A DNA stretch of 44,491 nt from Vannielia litorea (GTDB lineage: Bacteria; Pseudomonadota; Alphaproteobacteria; Rhodobacterales; Rhodobacteraceae), in contig NZ_QTNQ01000028.1 in assembly GCF_018424695.1 (NCBI RefSeq), positions 1-44,491 of the forward strand. Reading direction: 5' to 3'. This document shows positions 37,317 through 44,491 of the stretch, in pieces (within the stretch, counting starts at the first letter, position 1; each line of letters opens with the position of its first letter). A program made the translations under genes and the position numbers. The notes below the pieces were generated by a model that had not been told where the DNA came from, did no database searches, and saw nothing but the letters and a program-made list of their open reading frames with translations.

Positions 37317-38585
37317 ATGGCCACTGTCACGGATCCGCCGAAGGCCGGCTTCAGGCTTTCCATGCTCATCTACGACACCCGCTACCGGTCGATGACGATC
37401 CAGGTGGTGGCGCTGATCGGCTTCCTGCTTCTGGCAGGTTTCCTGATCAACAACACAATCCAGAACCTCGCCACCAGCGGCAAGAGTATCGGCTTCGGGT
37501 TTCTGGGCGAACCGGCAGGCTATGACATCAACCAGGTTCTGATCGAGTACAACAATCAGAACAGCCACCTCCGAGCGGCCTTCATCGGCCTGCTGAACAC
37601 TCTGCTCGTTGCCGTGATGGGCTGCATCACCGCCACAATCGTTGGCGTGATCATCGGCGTGCTGCGGCTTTCGCCCAACTGGTTGATCGCCAAGCTCACC
37701 GCGATCTACGTGGAGATGTTCCGCAACGTGCCGGTGCTGCTGTGGATCGTCTTTACAATGGCGATCCTGATTGAGACGCTCCCTGCCCCCAGCGCCTTCC
37801 GTGGGGATGATCCCGAAGCGACGTTGAAGTTGTTCGAGTCGGTGGCCGTTACCAACCGGGGCGTCTACGTGCCCGAGCCTCTGTTCTCTCGCTCGCTGGG
37901 TGATATCCATCTCTTCGGCAACAGCGCGGTAAACTTCGACATCAGCCTAGATCTGATGCTTCTGGTTGCCGTCATCGTTGGGTCGATCTTCGGCGCGCGG
38001 GCGCTCAAGCGCCATGCCGATGCCACGCAGGAGAAGACGGGCAAGCGACCGACCACCTGGTATCTCACGCTCGGCATTCTGGTGGTTCCGGCGCTGATCG
38101 TGCTCATCGCGCTGGGCTTCCACCTCGGCTACCCCGAACTGCGGGGCTTCAACTTTCAGGGCGGCACCTATCTGCGCAATTCGCTTATCGCCCTCTGGCT
38201 GGCCCTGTCGCTCTATACTGCCGCTTTCGTGGCTGAGATCGTGCGTGCAGGCATCCTTGCCATTTCCACTGGCCAGACCGAAGCCGCCGGTGCGCTGGGC
38301 TTGCGCCCCAAGCGGATCATGAACCTCGTGATCTTGCCACAGGCGCTGCGGGTCATCATCCCGCCGCTGATCTCGCAGTATCTCAACCTGACCAAGAACA
38401 GCTCGCTGGCCATCGCCGTGGGCTACATGGACCTGACCGGCACGCTCATGGGCATCACCATGAACCAGACCGGCAAGGAGCTGGAAGCCGTGTTCCTCGG
38501 AATGCTGATCTACCTCGCCATCTCGCTGAGCATTTCGGCGGTGATGAACTGGTACAACAACCGCGTCAGACTGGTGGAGAGGTAA
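37317..38585 (+). CDS. aapQ: General L-amino-acid ABC transporter, permease AapQ
   Basis: An inner-membrane permease of the His/Glu/Gln/Arg ABC transporter family. The product is 422 residues with about eight membrane segments in two groups. The C-terminal half carries the EAA motif region (GQTEAAGALGLRPKRIMNLVILPQALR) that contacts the ATPase. The N-terminal half has the paired segment LNTLLVAVMGCITATIVGVIIG. It follows aapJ after a hairpin spacer and precedes aapM by one base. Confidence 0.94.
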   Translation: MATVTDPPKAGFRLSMLIYDTRYRSMTIQVVALIGFLLLAGFLINNTIQNLATSGKSIGFGFLGEPAGYDINQVLIEYNNQNSHLRAAFIGLLNTLLVAVMGCITATIVGVIIGVLRLSPNWLIAKLTAIYVEMFRNVPVLLWIVFTMAILIETLPAPSAFRGDDPEATLKLFESVAVTNRGVYVPEPLFSRSLGDIHLFGNSAVNFDISLDLMLLVAVIVGSIFGARALKRHADATQEKTGKRPTTWYLTLGILVVPALIVLIALGFHLGYPELRGFNFQGGTYLRNSLIALWLALSLYTAAFVAEIVRAGILAISTGQTEAAGALGLRPKRIMNLVILPQALRVIIPPLISQYLNLTKNSSLAIAVGYMDLTGTLMGITMNQTGKELEAVFLGMLIYLAISLSISAVMNWYNNRVRLVER

Positions 38586-38586
38586 G

Positions 38587-40446
38587 ATGAGCAACCTGCA
38601 TGCCGATACCGTTGCCTATGTGCGCGACACCATGTTGCCGGAGCGCGAGCCGCCTGCCTCGACCGTAGGCTTCCTGGGCTGGGGCAAGGAAAACCTCTTC
38701 ACCGGGCCGTTCAACACCATTGTCACGGTGCTCTGTACGCTCTTCGTGGGGTGGGTCCTGTGGTCTATCCTGCCGTGGGTCTTCACCCCAACCTGGAACG
38801 CCGCCTCGCTGAAGGAATGTCAGGCCATCATCGCAGAGATGGGCCGCGACGGCGGGCATTTTGCCGGGGCGTGCTGGGGTGTGATCCGCGACCGCTGGGT
38901 TCAGCTCCTGTTCGGCTTCTACCCGTCAGATCTTTACTGGCGCCCGCTTCTTGCGCTGGCCCTTCTCGTGCCGGCTCTTTTCCCGGTGCTCTTCACCCAA
39001 GCACCGCGCAAATTGCTCTGGTTCTCGGTGCTCTACCCGTTCCTCTTTCCGTGGCTGCTCTGGGGCGGGGCCGTCTGGGCACCGTTGCTGGTGATTGCCA
39101 GCTTCGTGCTGGCCTTCGCCGCCTACAAGATCACCGCGAGTGCCAGCTCTTCGCTGCTGGGCATCATTGTCAGCGTGGTTGTCGCGGTGGTTTGCCTCGT
39201 CTGGGGCGTCAGCCTCGTCTCCGGGTCGATCGAGCGTGTGCTCGGGGCCGCTCGCTATGAAAGCCGTCTGGCCGAAGCCCGCGAAAACGTGGCCACCCTC
39301 ACACCCGAAGCCGAGCGGCTCGAAGGCGAGCGCGATGCCCTGGCGGCGCAAATCGCCGAGCGCCTTGCAAGCGTGGATGTTCCCGAAGGGGAGGGAGACG
39401 GATCTTACCTCGCGTTGATAAACGATCTTGCCGACGAGCGCGCCATGCTGGCCGATCTTGCTTCGGAGAAGGCCGTTGTCGACCGGCGGCTGAGCACGGC
39501 GCGCACCTTCGTTCGGCAGATGGAAAGCCTGCCCGAGTGGGAAGCCGAACTGCCGGAACTTCGCGCCGAGGCCGAAGCTCTGCGGGCCGCCGTGCCCGGC
39601 GAGTTGGCCAGTATCCGGAGTGAACAGCAGCTTGAAAGCTATCTGGAAGAAATCGCAGAGGATGACAGCCTTGAGGCACCCGCGCCTGAAGCCGTTACCG
39701 CTGTCGAGGATGCCATCGAGGCCGAAGAGTCGGTTGGCGATACCGAGCGTGCGATCCAGTCCACCTACAAGGACATCTCCCGCATCGGCCTGGAAACCGT
39801 GGGCTCGCGCGACTTTGGGGGCATGATGGTGTCCGTCACCATCGGCGTCGTCGCCATTGCCTGCTCGCTTCCGCTGGGCATCGTGCTGGCGCTTGGCCGC
39901 CAGTCCGACCTCCTTATCGTCAAGTCGCTCTGCGTGGGCTTCATCGAGTTCATCCGGGGTGTGCCGCTGATTACGCTCCTGTTCGTCGCCTCGACCCTGC
40001 TCAACATCTTCCTGCCGCCGGGCACCAGCTTCGATATCATCCTAAGGGTGATCATCATGGCCACGCTCTTCGCCTCTGCCTATATGGCCGAGGTGATCCG
40101 GGGAGGCCTCGCGGCGCTGCCCAAGGGCCAGTACGAAGGCGCCGACAGCCTTGGCCTCGACTATTGGCAGGCGCAGCGCCTCATTATCATGCCGCAGGCC
40201 TTGAAGATCTCGATCCCGGGCATCGTCAGCACCTTCATCGGGCTGTTCAAGGATACCGTGCTGGTCTCGGTCATCGGCATCCTCGATCCGCTGGGTCTCT
40301 CCAACTCGATCCGCGCCGACCAGGCGTGGAACGGGGTGGTCTGGGAGCTTTACGGCTTCATCGCCGTGATGTTCTTCATCCCCTGCTTCGCCATGTCCCG
40401 CTATTCCATGTATCTGGAGCGCAGGCTTCAGACCGGCCACCGCTAA
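38587..40446 (+). CDS. aapM: General L-amino-acid ABC transporter, permease AapM with coiled-coil insert
   Basis: The second permease of the Aap transporter, forming a heterodimer with AapQ. The product is 619 residues, against about 380-440 usual for AapM or BztC. The membrane part in the first 215 residues and the permease domain from about residue 400 (SRDFGGMMVSVTIGVV) are normal, and the EAA region GQYEGADSLGLDYWQAQRLIIMPQALK is intact. Between them, residues 225-395 form a hydrophilic, heptad-like region rich in Glu, Ala and Leu, predicted to be a long coiled coil outside the membrane. It starts one base after aapQ. Confidence 0.93.
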   Translation: MSNLHADTVAYVRDTMLPEREPPASTVGFLGWGKENLFTGPFNTIVTVLCTLFVGWVLWSILPWVFTPTWNAASLKECQAIIAEMGRDGGHFAGACWGVIRDRWVQLLFGFYPSDLYWRPLLALALLVPALFPVLFTQAPRKLLWFSVLYPFLFPWLLWGGAVWAPLLVIASFVLAFAAYKITASASSSLLGIIVSVVVAVVCLVWGVSLVSGSIERVLGAARYESRLAEARENVATLTPEAERLEGERDALAAQIAERLASVDVPEGEGDGSYLALINDLADERAMLADLASEKAVVDRRLSTARTFVRQMESLPEWEAELPELRAEAEALRAAVPGELASIRSEQQLESYLEEIAEDDSLEAPAPEAVTAVEDAIEAEESVGDTERAIQSTYKDISRIGLETVGSRDFGGMMVSVTIGVVAIACSLPLGIVLALGRQSDLLIVKSLCVGFIEFIRGVPLITLLFVASTLLNIFLPPGTSFDIILRVIIMATLFASAYMAEVIRGGLAALPKGQYEGADSLGLDYWQAQRLIIMPQALKISIPGIVSTFIGLFKDTVLVSVIGILDPLGLSNSIRADQAWNGVVWELYGFIAVMFFIPCFAMSRYSMYLERRLQTGHR

Positions 40447-40458
40447 GGAGCCCAACCC

Positions 40459-41250
40459 ATGTCTGACCTTGCAACAGACCGCCAAATCGACCGTTCCAAG
40501 ATGGAGGTGAGCGACGAGGTCGCCATCGAAATCAGCAATATGAATAAGTGGTACGGCACCTTCCACGTGCTGCGCGACATCGACCTGACGGTCCATCGCG
40601 GCGAGCGGATCGTCATCGCCGGGCCCTCGGGCTCGGGTAAATCCACCCTGATCCGCTGCATCAACCGGCTGGAAGAGCACCAGGAAGGCAAGATCATCGT
40701 CGACGGGACCGAGCTGACATCGGACCTGAAGAACATCGACAAGATCCGCTCGGAGGTTGGCATGTGCTTCCAGCACTTCAACCTGTTCCCGCATCTCTCG
40801 ATCCTAGAGAACTGCACTCTCGCGCCGATCTGGGTGCGCAAGGTGCCGAAGAAGGAAGCCGAGGAAACGGCGATGCACTTCCTCGAAAAGGTGAAGATCC
40901 CCGAGCAGGCCAACAAGTACCCCGGCCAGCTTTCTGGCGGTCAGCAGCAGCGCGTGGCGATTGCCCGATCGCTCTGCATGAAGCCCCGGATCATGCTGTT
41001 TGACGAGCCGACCTCGGCGCTCGACCCGGAGATGATCAAGGAGGTGCTCGACACCATGATCGAGCTCGCCGAAGAGGGCATGACGATGCTCTGCGTGACC
41101 CACGAGATGGGCTTTGCCCGCCAGGTCGCCAACCGGGTGATCTTCATGGACGCGGGCCAGATCGTGGAGCAGAACGAGCCCGAGGAGTTCTTCAACAACC
41201 CCAAAAGCGAGCGGACCAAGCTGTTCCTCAGCCAGATCCTCGGGCACTGA
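40459..41250 (+). CDS. aapP: General L-amino-acid ABC transporter, ATPase
   Basis: The cytoplasmic ATPase of the Aap transporter. The 263-residue product has Walker [10 protein letters not shown], the Q-loop in [11 protein letters not shown], the ABC signature [13 protein letters not shown], Walker B IMLFDEP and the H-loop (VTHEMGFA). It has an N-terminal extension of about 25 residues before the core that begins [11 protein letters not shown]. It starts 12 bases after aapM and ends the operon at a strong terminator. Confidence 0.96.
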   Translation: MSDLATDRQIDRSKMEVSDEVAIEISNMNKWYGTFHVLRDIDLTVHRGERIVIAGPSGSGKSTLIRCINRLEEHQEGKIIVDGTELTSDLKNIDKIRSEVGMCFQHFNLFPHLSILENCTLAPIWVRKVPKKEAEETAMHFLEKVKIPEQANKYPGQLSGGQQQRVAIARSLCMKPRIMLFDEPTSALDPEMIKEVLDTMIELAEEGMTMLCVTHEMGFARQVANRVIFMDAGQIVEQNEPEEFFNNPKSERTKLFLSQILGH

Positions 41251-41268
41251 TCCCGAGCCACCCCGTTC

Positions 41269-41297
41269 AAAGGCGCGCCCGACCGGCGCGCCTTTTT
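41269..41297 (+). terminator. Intrinsic terminator after aapP
   Basis: AAAGGCGCGCC at 41269-41279 pairs perfectly with GGCGCGCCTTT at 41285-41295 around a five-base loop; the T run continues to 41297. It ends the aapJQMP operon. Confidence 0.92.
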
Positions 41298-41329
41298 CGT
41301 TGGCGATGGGCATCGTTTTGCCGATATAG

Positions 41330-41343
41330 AGTTGATATCAACT
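41330..41343. promoter_or_regulatory. Perfect 14-bp palindrome before the Asp-box gene
   Basis: AGTTGATATCAACT is a perfect palindrome 57 bases before the start at 41401. Twelve of its 14 outer positions match the site at 12363-12376 before the DoxX-like gene. Both lie where an operator would sit. Confidence 0.65.
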
Positions 41344-41400
41344 TTTCTCGCCATACGGCCTTGGCGGTGCTACCCTCGATCCGAAACGGAGGGCGATTCC

Positions 41401-42546
41401 ATGGTCAAGATCCTGCTGGGCACTACCAAGGGCGCCTTCATTCTGGACGGAGGCAGCTCCCGCGAGGGGTGGAAAGTCACCGGGCCACATTGCGATGGCT
41501 GGTGCATCAACCACGCCATAGGGGATGCAGAAACCGGCCACATTTGGGCCGGGGGTGGCAGTGATTTTCTGGGCGCGGGCATCTGGCACTCGGAAGATGG
41601 CGGCGAGACTTGGGCGCTCACCCGGCTCACGCGCGGCGAAATGGACGACTGGGCCGAGAACGACCCGGACGTGGCAAAGTTCTTCGGCATCACCGGCGCA
41701 CCGCTCCCGTTTGGCAGCGAGTTTCGTCAGATCTGGTCGCTCGACTACGCCCATGGCACGCTGCACGCCGGGGCAAAGCCGGCCACCCTGCTTGCCAGCC
41801 GCGACCACGGCCGGAGCTTCGAGAAGGTAGAAGGCCTCACAAATCACCCCTCCTCCGACTCCTGGAGCCCGGGCGCGGCCGGGCTCACGCTGCACACCCT
41901 CGTCAGCCACCCCGACGACCCAAAGAAGGCCTGGGTAGGCATCTCGGCGGCAGGCGTCTTTGCTACCGAGGATGGCGGGGAAACATGGGAGCGGCGCAAC
42001 AGGCTCTCCAATGCCGAGGCCTGCGAGGGCCACCAGCACCCCGCCGCCCCGCGTGACGGCGACGTGGGCCATTGCGTGCACAACATGATGCGCGCACCGG
42101 GGCCGGGCGACGTGCTCTACCAGCAAAACCACCACGGCGTCTGGCGCTCGCCCGATGGCGGGCGCAGCTGGGAGGATATCACCCCCGGCCTGCCCTCCAC
42201 CTTCGGCTTCCCGATCCGCGTGCACCCGCGCGACGGCCGAACGCTTTGGACCCTGCCGCTGAATGGCGATGCCATCGGACGCTTCCCGCCCGAGGCCGCC
42301 TGTGCCGTCTGGCGCTCCCGCGATGGCGGACAAAGCTGGCAGGCAATGCGTGACGGGCTGCCCCAGGAGGGGTGCTTCTTCACGGTGCTGCGGCAGGCGA
42401 TGGCGGGGGATGCCCATGATCCGGCGGGCATCTACTTCGGCACCAACAGCGGCTCGGTCTTTGCCAGCACCGACGAGGGCGACACATGGCAGGAAATCGC
42501 CCGGCACCTGCCCACGATCCTCTCTGTGGAAACGTTCGAAACATGA
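41401..42546 (+). CDS. Asp-box (BNR-type) repeat protein
   Basis: A 381-residue cytoplasmic protein built from repeats with Asp-box motifs (S/T-x-D-x-G-x-T/S-W). At least five are visible, among them SEDGGETW, TEDGGETW, SPDGGRSW, SRDGGQSW and STDEGDTW, so a beta-propeller is likely. Such proteins are often labelled sialidase-like, but no catalytic triad is evident and no signal peptide is seen. The start at 41401 follows GGAGGGCG; earlier in-frame codons cross the palindrome. The operator-like palindrome upstream suggests co-regulation with the DoxX-like gene at 12417. Confidence 0.85.
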   Translation: MVKILLGTTKGAFILDGGSSREGWKVTGPHCDGWCINHAIGDAETGHIWAGGGSDFLGAGIWHSEDGGETWALTRLTRGEMDDWAENDPDVAKFFGITGAPLPFGSEFRQIWSLDYAHGTLHAGAKPATLLASRDHGRSFEKVEGLTNHPSSDSWSPGAAGLTLHTLVSHPDDPKKAWVGISAAGVFATEDGGETWERRNRLSNAEACEGHQHPAAPRDGDVGHCVHNMMRAPGPGDVLYQQNHHGVWRSPDGGRSWEDITPGLPSTFGFPIRVHPRDGRTLWTLPLNGDAIGRFPPEAACAVWRSRDGGQSWQAMRDGLPQEGCFFTVLRQAMAGDAHDPAGIYFGTNSGSVFASTDEGDTWQEIARHLPTILSVETFET

Positions 42547-42585
42547 ACCATTGCGCTCCTGCGCTGTTCAACGCAGGCTGCCGCC

Positions 42586-43614
42586 ATGCAGAGCACCCGC
42601 GTCATCCACACCGTGTCGGCCCATGCCGAGGGCGAAGTTGGGGATGTTATCGTGGGCGGCGTGGCCCCGCCGCCGGGCGAGACGCTATGGGAACAGTCCC
42701 GCTGGATCGCCGCCGATGGCACCCTCCGCAACCTCATGCTCAACGAGCCACGCGGCGGGGTGTTTCGCCACGTCAACCTGCTGGTGCCGCCCAGGCACCC
42801 CGAGGCCGACGCCGGCTTCATCATCATGGAGCCGGAAGACACGCCGCCGATGTCGGGGTCCAACTCCATCTGCGTGGCCACGGTGCTGCTCGACACCGGC
42901 ATCCTGCCGATGGTCGAGCCGGTGACAGACCTCACGCTGGAGGCCCCTGGCGGGCTGGTGCGGGTGCGGGCCGAGTGCGCGGGCGGCAAGGCGCGGCGCA
43001 TATCGGTGGAAAATCTGCCCAGTTTCGCCGTCCGGCTCGACGCCCAGCTGGAGGTAGAGGGACTTGGCACCATCACCGTCGATACCGCCTTCGGCGGTGA
43101 CAGCTTCGTGGTCGTCGACGCGCCCTCGCTGGGCTTCGTCCTCACCCCTGACGAGGCCCATGATCTCGCGTGGCTGGGCACCCGCATTTCCGATGCGGCG
43201 ACAGAGCAACTGGGGTTCAGCCATCCCACGCTGGTGGACTGGCAGCACATCTCCTTCTGCCTCTTCGCCGCGCCGGTGATGCAAGGGGCCGAGGGGCTGA
43301 CGAGCCGTTCGGCGGTGGCCATCCGCCCCGGCAAGATCGACCGCTCACCGACGGGCACGGCCCTTTCCGCCCGGATGGCGCTGCTCGCGGCGCGTGGAAA
43401 GATGCGAGAGGGTGAAACCCTCACCGTCTCCTCGCTGATCGACAGCAGCTTCACCGGCCGCATCCTCGGGCCCGCGCAGGTGGGCGATCTGGCCGCGATC
43501 CGCCCGGAAATCTCGGGCCGCGCATGGGTCACGGGCACGCATCAGCACATGGTGGACCCGACAGACCCGTGGCCCGAGGGCTACCGCCTCACCGACACAT
43601 GGGGCGCCCGCTAG
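42586..43614 (+). CDS. Proline racemase-family protein lacking both cysteines
   Basis: A 342-residue member of the proline racemase family, which includes proline racemase, 4-hydroxyproline 2-epimerase and trans-3-hydroxyproline dehydratase. The usual MCGH motif is MSGSN here (Ser90 and Ser92), and the second cysteine position in DRSPCGTG is DRSPTGTA (Thr256), with Asp252 kept. Racemases and epimerases need two cysteines, and the dehydratase has Cys/Thr, so a standard activity is doubtful. The fold appears complete, so it is not an obvious pseudogene. It lies 39 bases after the Asp-box gene and may be cotranscribed. Confidence 0.88.
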   Translation: MQSTRVIHTVSAHAEGEVGDVIVGGVAPPPGETLWEQSRWIAADGTLRNLMLNEPRGGVFRHVNLLVPPRHPEADAGFIIMEPEDTPPMSGSNSICVATVLLDTGILPMVEPVTDLTLEAPGGLVRVRAECAGGKARRISVENLPSFAVRLDAQLEVEGLGTITVDTAFGGDSFVVVDAPSLGFVLTPDEAHDLAWLGTRISDAATEQLGFSHPTLVDWQHISFCLFAAPVMQGAEGLTSRSAVAIRPGKIDRSPTGTALSARMALLAARGKMREGETLTVSSLIDSSFTGRILGPAQVGDLAAIRPEISGRAWVTGTHQHMVDPTDPWPEGYRLTDTWGAR

Positions 43615-43620
43615 CCGTGC

Positions 43621-43733
43621 CCGCTCGTCCGCCCTCCGAGGCGTCCTCGCGCGAACCATTCTGCTCGTTCGCCCTTCGAGGCGTCCTCGCGCTATCCACT
43701 CTGCTCGTTCGCCCTTCGAGGCGTCCTCGCGGG
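43621..43733 (+). repeat. 40-bp tandem repeat, almost three copies
   Basis: Units begin at 43623, 43663 and 43703, an exact 40-base period. The conserved part is GCTCGTTCGCCCTTCGAGG followed by CGTCCTCGCG; the first unit has two C-for-T changes. The bases between conserved parts vary (GCGAACCATT, GCTATCCACT). It lies between the converging proline-racemase-like and phosphatase genes. Confidence 0.85.
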
Positions 43734-43776
43734 GGCGAAGAAACGGCAGGGCCGTTGATGAGCCGGCCCGCAGCCC

Positions 43777-44283
43777 TCAGGCGTGGGGGCTGGCGTTCTC
43801 GATGTCGTGCGGGGTGAGAAAGTGCAGCACCCGGCCCTGGCGTGGGGTGAGATCGGCCCAGTCGTCGATGTTGAACTCGGCCACCGTCAGCGCGCAGGTC
43901 GGGTAATCGCCAAAGCGCGCATGCACCGGCGCGTTGCGCACCATCATCGCGGCCAGCGCGCCCATGCCCGGATTATGGCCCACCAGCATGACCCGCTGGC
44001 CTTTCGCGCTCTGCAGCGCGGTGAGCATCCTGTCAGGCCCGGCATGGTAGAGGCCGGGCGAGTATTTAACCTCCGCCTCGAAGTTCAGCCGCTCCCAGGT
44101 TTCCACCGTGCGGGCGGCGGCGGAACAGAGCACGAGATCGGGCGCGAGCCCGTTGGAGCGCATCCAGTCGCCCATCGCCGTCGCGCCGCGCTTGCCGCGC
44201 TCGTTCAGCGCACGGTCGAAGTCATCGGCAAGCGGGTCGTCCCAGCTTGATTTGGCGTGGCGGAGAAGCATGAGCTGACGCAT
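43777..44283 (-). CDS. SixA-type histidine phosphatase
   Basis: A 168-residue histidine phosphatase of the SixA-like group. The catalytic RHAK motif is near the start (MRQLMLLRHAKSSW, His9), and the second active-site histidine is in VMLVGHNPGM. SixA removes phosphate from phosphohistidine in two-component phosphorelays or the nitrogen PTS; the target here is unknown. The ATG at 44283 overlaps the stop of the preceding gene by one base (TGATG), so translation is probably coupled. It ends about 40 bases from the tandem repeat. Confidence 0.88.
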   Translation of the reverse strand: MRQLMLLRHAKSSWDDPLADDFDRALNERGKRGATAMGDWMRSNGLAPDLVLCSAAARTVETWERLNFEAEVKYSPGLYHAGPDRMLTALQSAKGQRVMLVGHNPGMGALAAMMVRNAPVHARFGDYPTCALTVAEFNIDDWADLTPRQGRVLHFLTPHDIENASPHA

Positions 44284-44491
44284 CAATTCGTCCCGGATTT
44301 GTGAAAATGATCCATGTGAAATGCAGATTGCGCCTCCACCCTAGGGAAGGCGGCGGAGACAGGGCAAGCCCTTCTGACCTTGCAGCCCCGGTTGAGGCAA
44401 TCGGCCCCCTCTGGGGTGTCGAGATAGGCGTGGCAGGCCCCGGTGTCGTAGCCGCTGGCGCTGAGCGCATTCACCGGGCAGGCGGTGAGGC
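44283..44491 (-). CDS. Ferredoxin-like 4Fe-4S protein, 3' end only
   Basis: The 3' end of a gene that runs off the window, open to the last base; about 69 codons are visible. The peptide shows LTACPVNALSASGYDTGACH and further Cys at DCLNRGC and RRACPV, the spacing expected of the C-terminal part of a 4Fe-4S ferredoxin-like protein. The visible GTG at 44474 is internal, because the frame continues upstream. It overlaps the SixA-type gene by one base, so the two are likely one operon. Confidence 0.7.
   Translation of the reverse strand, partial: LTACPVNALSASGYDTGACHAYLDTPEGADCLNRGCKVRRACPVSAAFPRVEAQSAFHMDHFHKSGTN

Noticed and set aside
36165..37910. A 581-codon open frame antisense to aapJ and aapQ
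   Set aside because: It runs against two certain transporter genes and the intervening hairpin; composition is that of a GC-rich shadow frame.
43621..43733. CRISPR array
   Set aside because: The repeats are tandem with 11-base variable parts, only three units, no leader and no cas genes.

Overview
The window is high-GC DNA from an alphaproteobacterium, most likely of the Roseobacter/Rhodobacter group (Rhodobacterales). The evidence is the ribosomal cluster without rpsD between rpsK and rpoA and without rpmJ after secY/adk, the complete aapJQMP amino-acid transporter, an ATP12-type ATP synthase chaperone, a LuxR/LuxI pair of the type common in roseobacters, and several small families typical of that group. 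Genus cannot be fixed from the sequence. No rRNA, tRNA, insertion sequence, CRISPR array or prophage was seen.

Region 1 (1-28,958) is the str/S10/spc/alpha ribosomal supercluster on the + strand: rpsL-rpsG-fusA-tuf, rpsJ-rplC-rplD-rplW, rplB-rpsS-rplV-rpsC-rplP, rpmC-rpsQ-rplN-rplX-rplE-rpsN-rpsH-rplF-rplR-rpsE-rpmD, rplO-secY-adk, rpsM-rpsK-rpoA-rplQ. Four blocks of unrelated genes interrupt it. They are a two-gene reverse-strand pair of unknown function (6.8-8.2 kb); a small membrane protein, a TIGR02466 oxygenase-like gene and a DoxX-like gene (11.4-12.8 kb); a 4.9-kb block with a lipoprotein, a Tat-exported metallo-hydrolase, an RhlE-type helicase, an ammonium transporter and a PF03640 protein (17.4-22.3 kb); and an FAD monooxygenase-like gene (25.1-26.2 kb). 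A hairpin, in most cases a credible intrinsic terminator, precedes each block. A sigma70-type promoter with exact 17-base spacing follows each block. The supercluster therefore looks divided into about five separately started transcripts. A short palindromic repeat recurs in the same orientation a few bases after the stop codons of fusA, rplW, rplR and rpmD.

Region 2 (29.0-30.5 kb) is a quorum-sensing locus with a small reverse gene, luxR and luxI. The luxR promoter appears to start transcription at the ATG (leaderless), and the luxI ribosome-binding site lies inside an inverted repeat.

Region 3 (30.6-35.9 kb) holds rarA, a 51-residue protein, a roadblock/LC7-like gene preceded by three phased TTAAC half-sites (a CtrA-type site), and a tight run of crcB, rluC, a HAD hydrolase and an ATP12 chaperone.

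Region 4 (36.0-41.3 kb) is aapJQMP, with a long coiled-coil insertion in AapM. Region 5 (41.3 kb to the end) has an Asp-box repeat protein with a perfect 14-bp palindrome at its promoter (shared with the DoxX-like gene), a proline-racemase-family protein that lacks both catalytic cysteines, a 40-bp tandem repeat, a SixA-type phosphatase and the 3' end of a ferredoxin-like gene.
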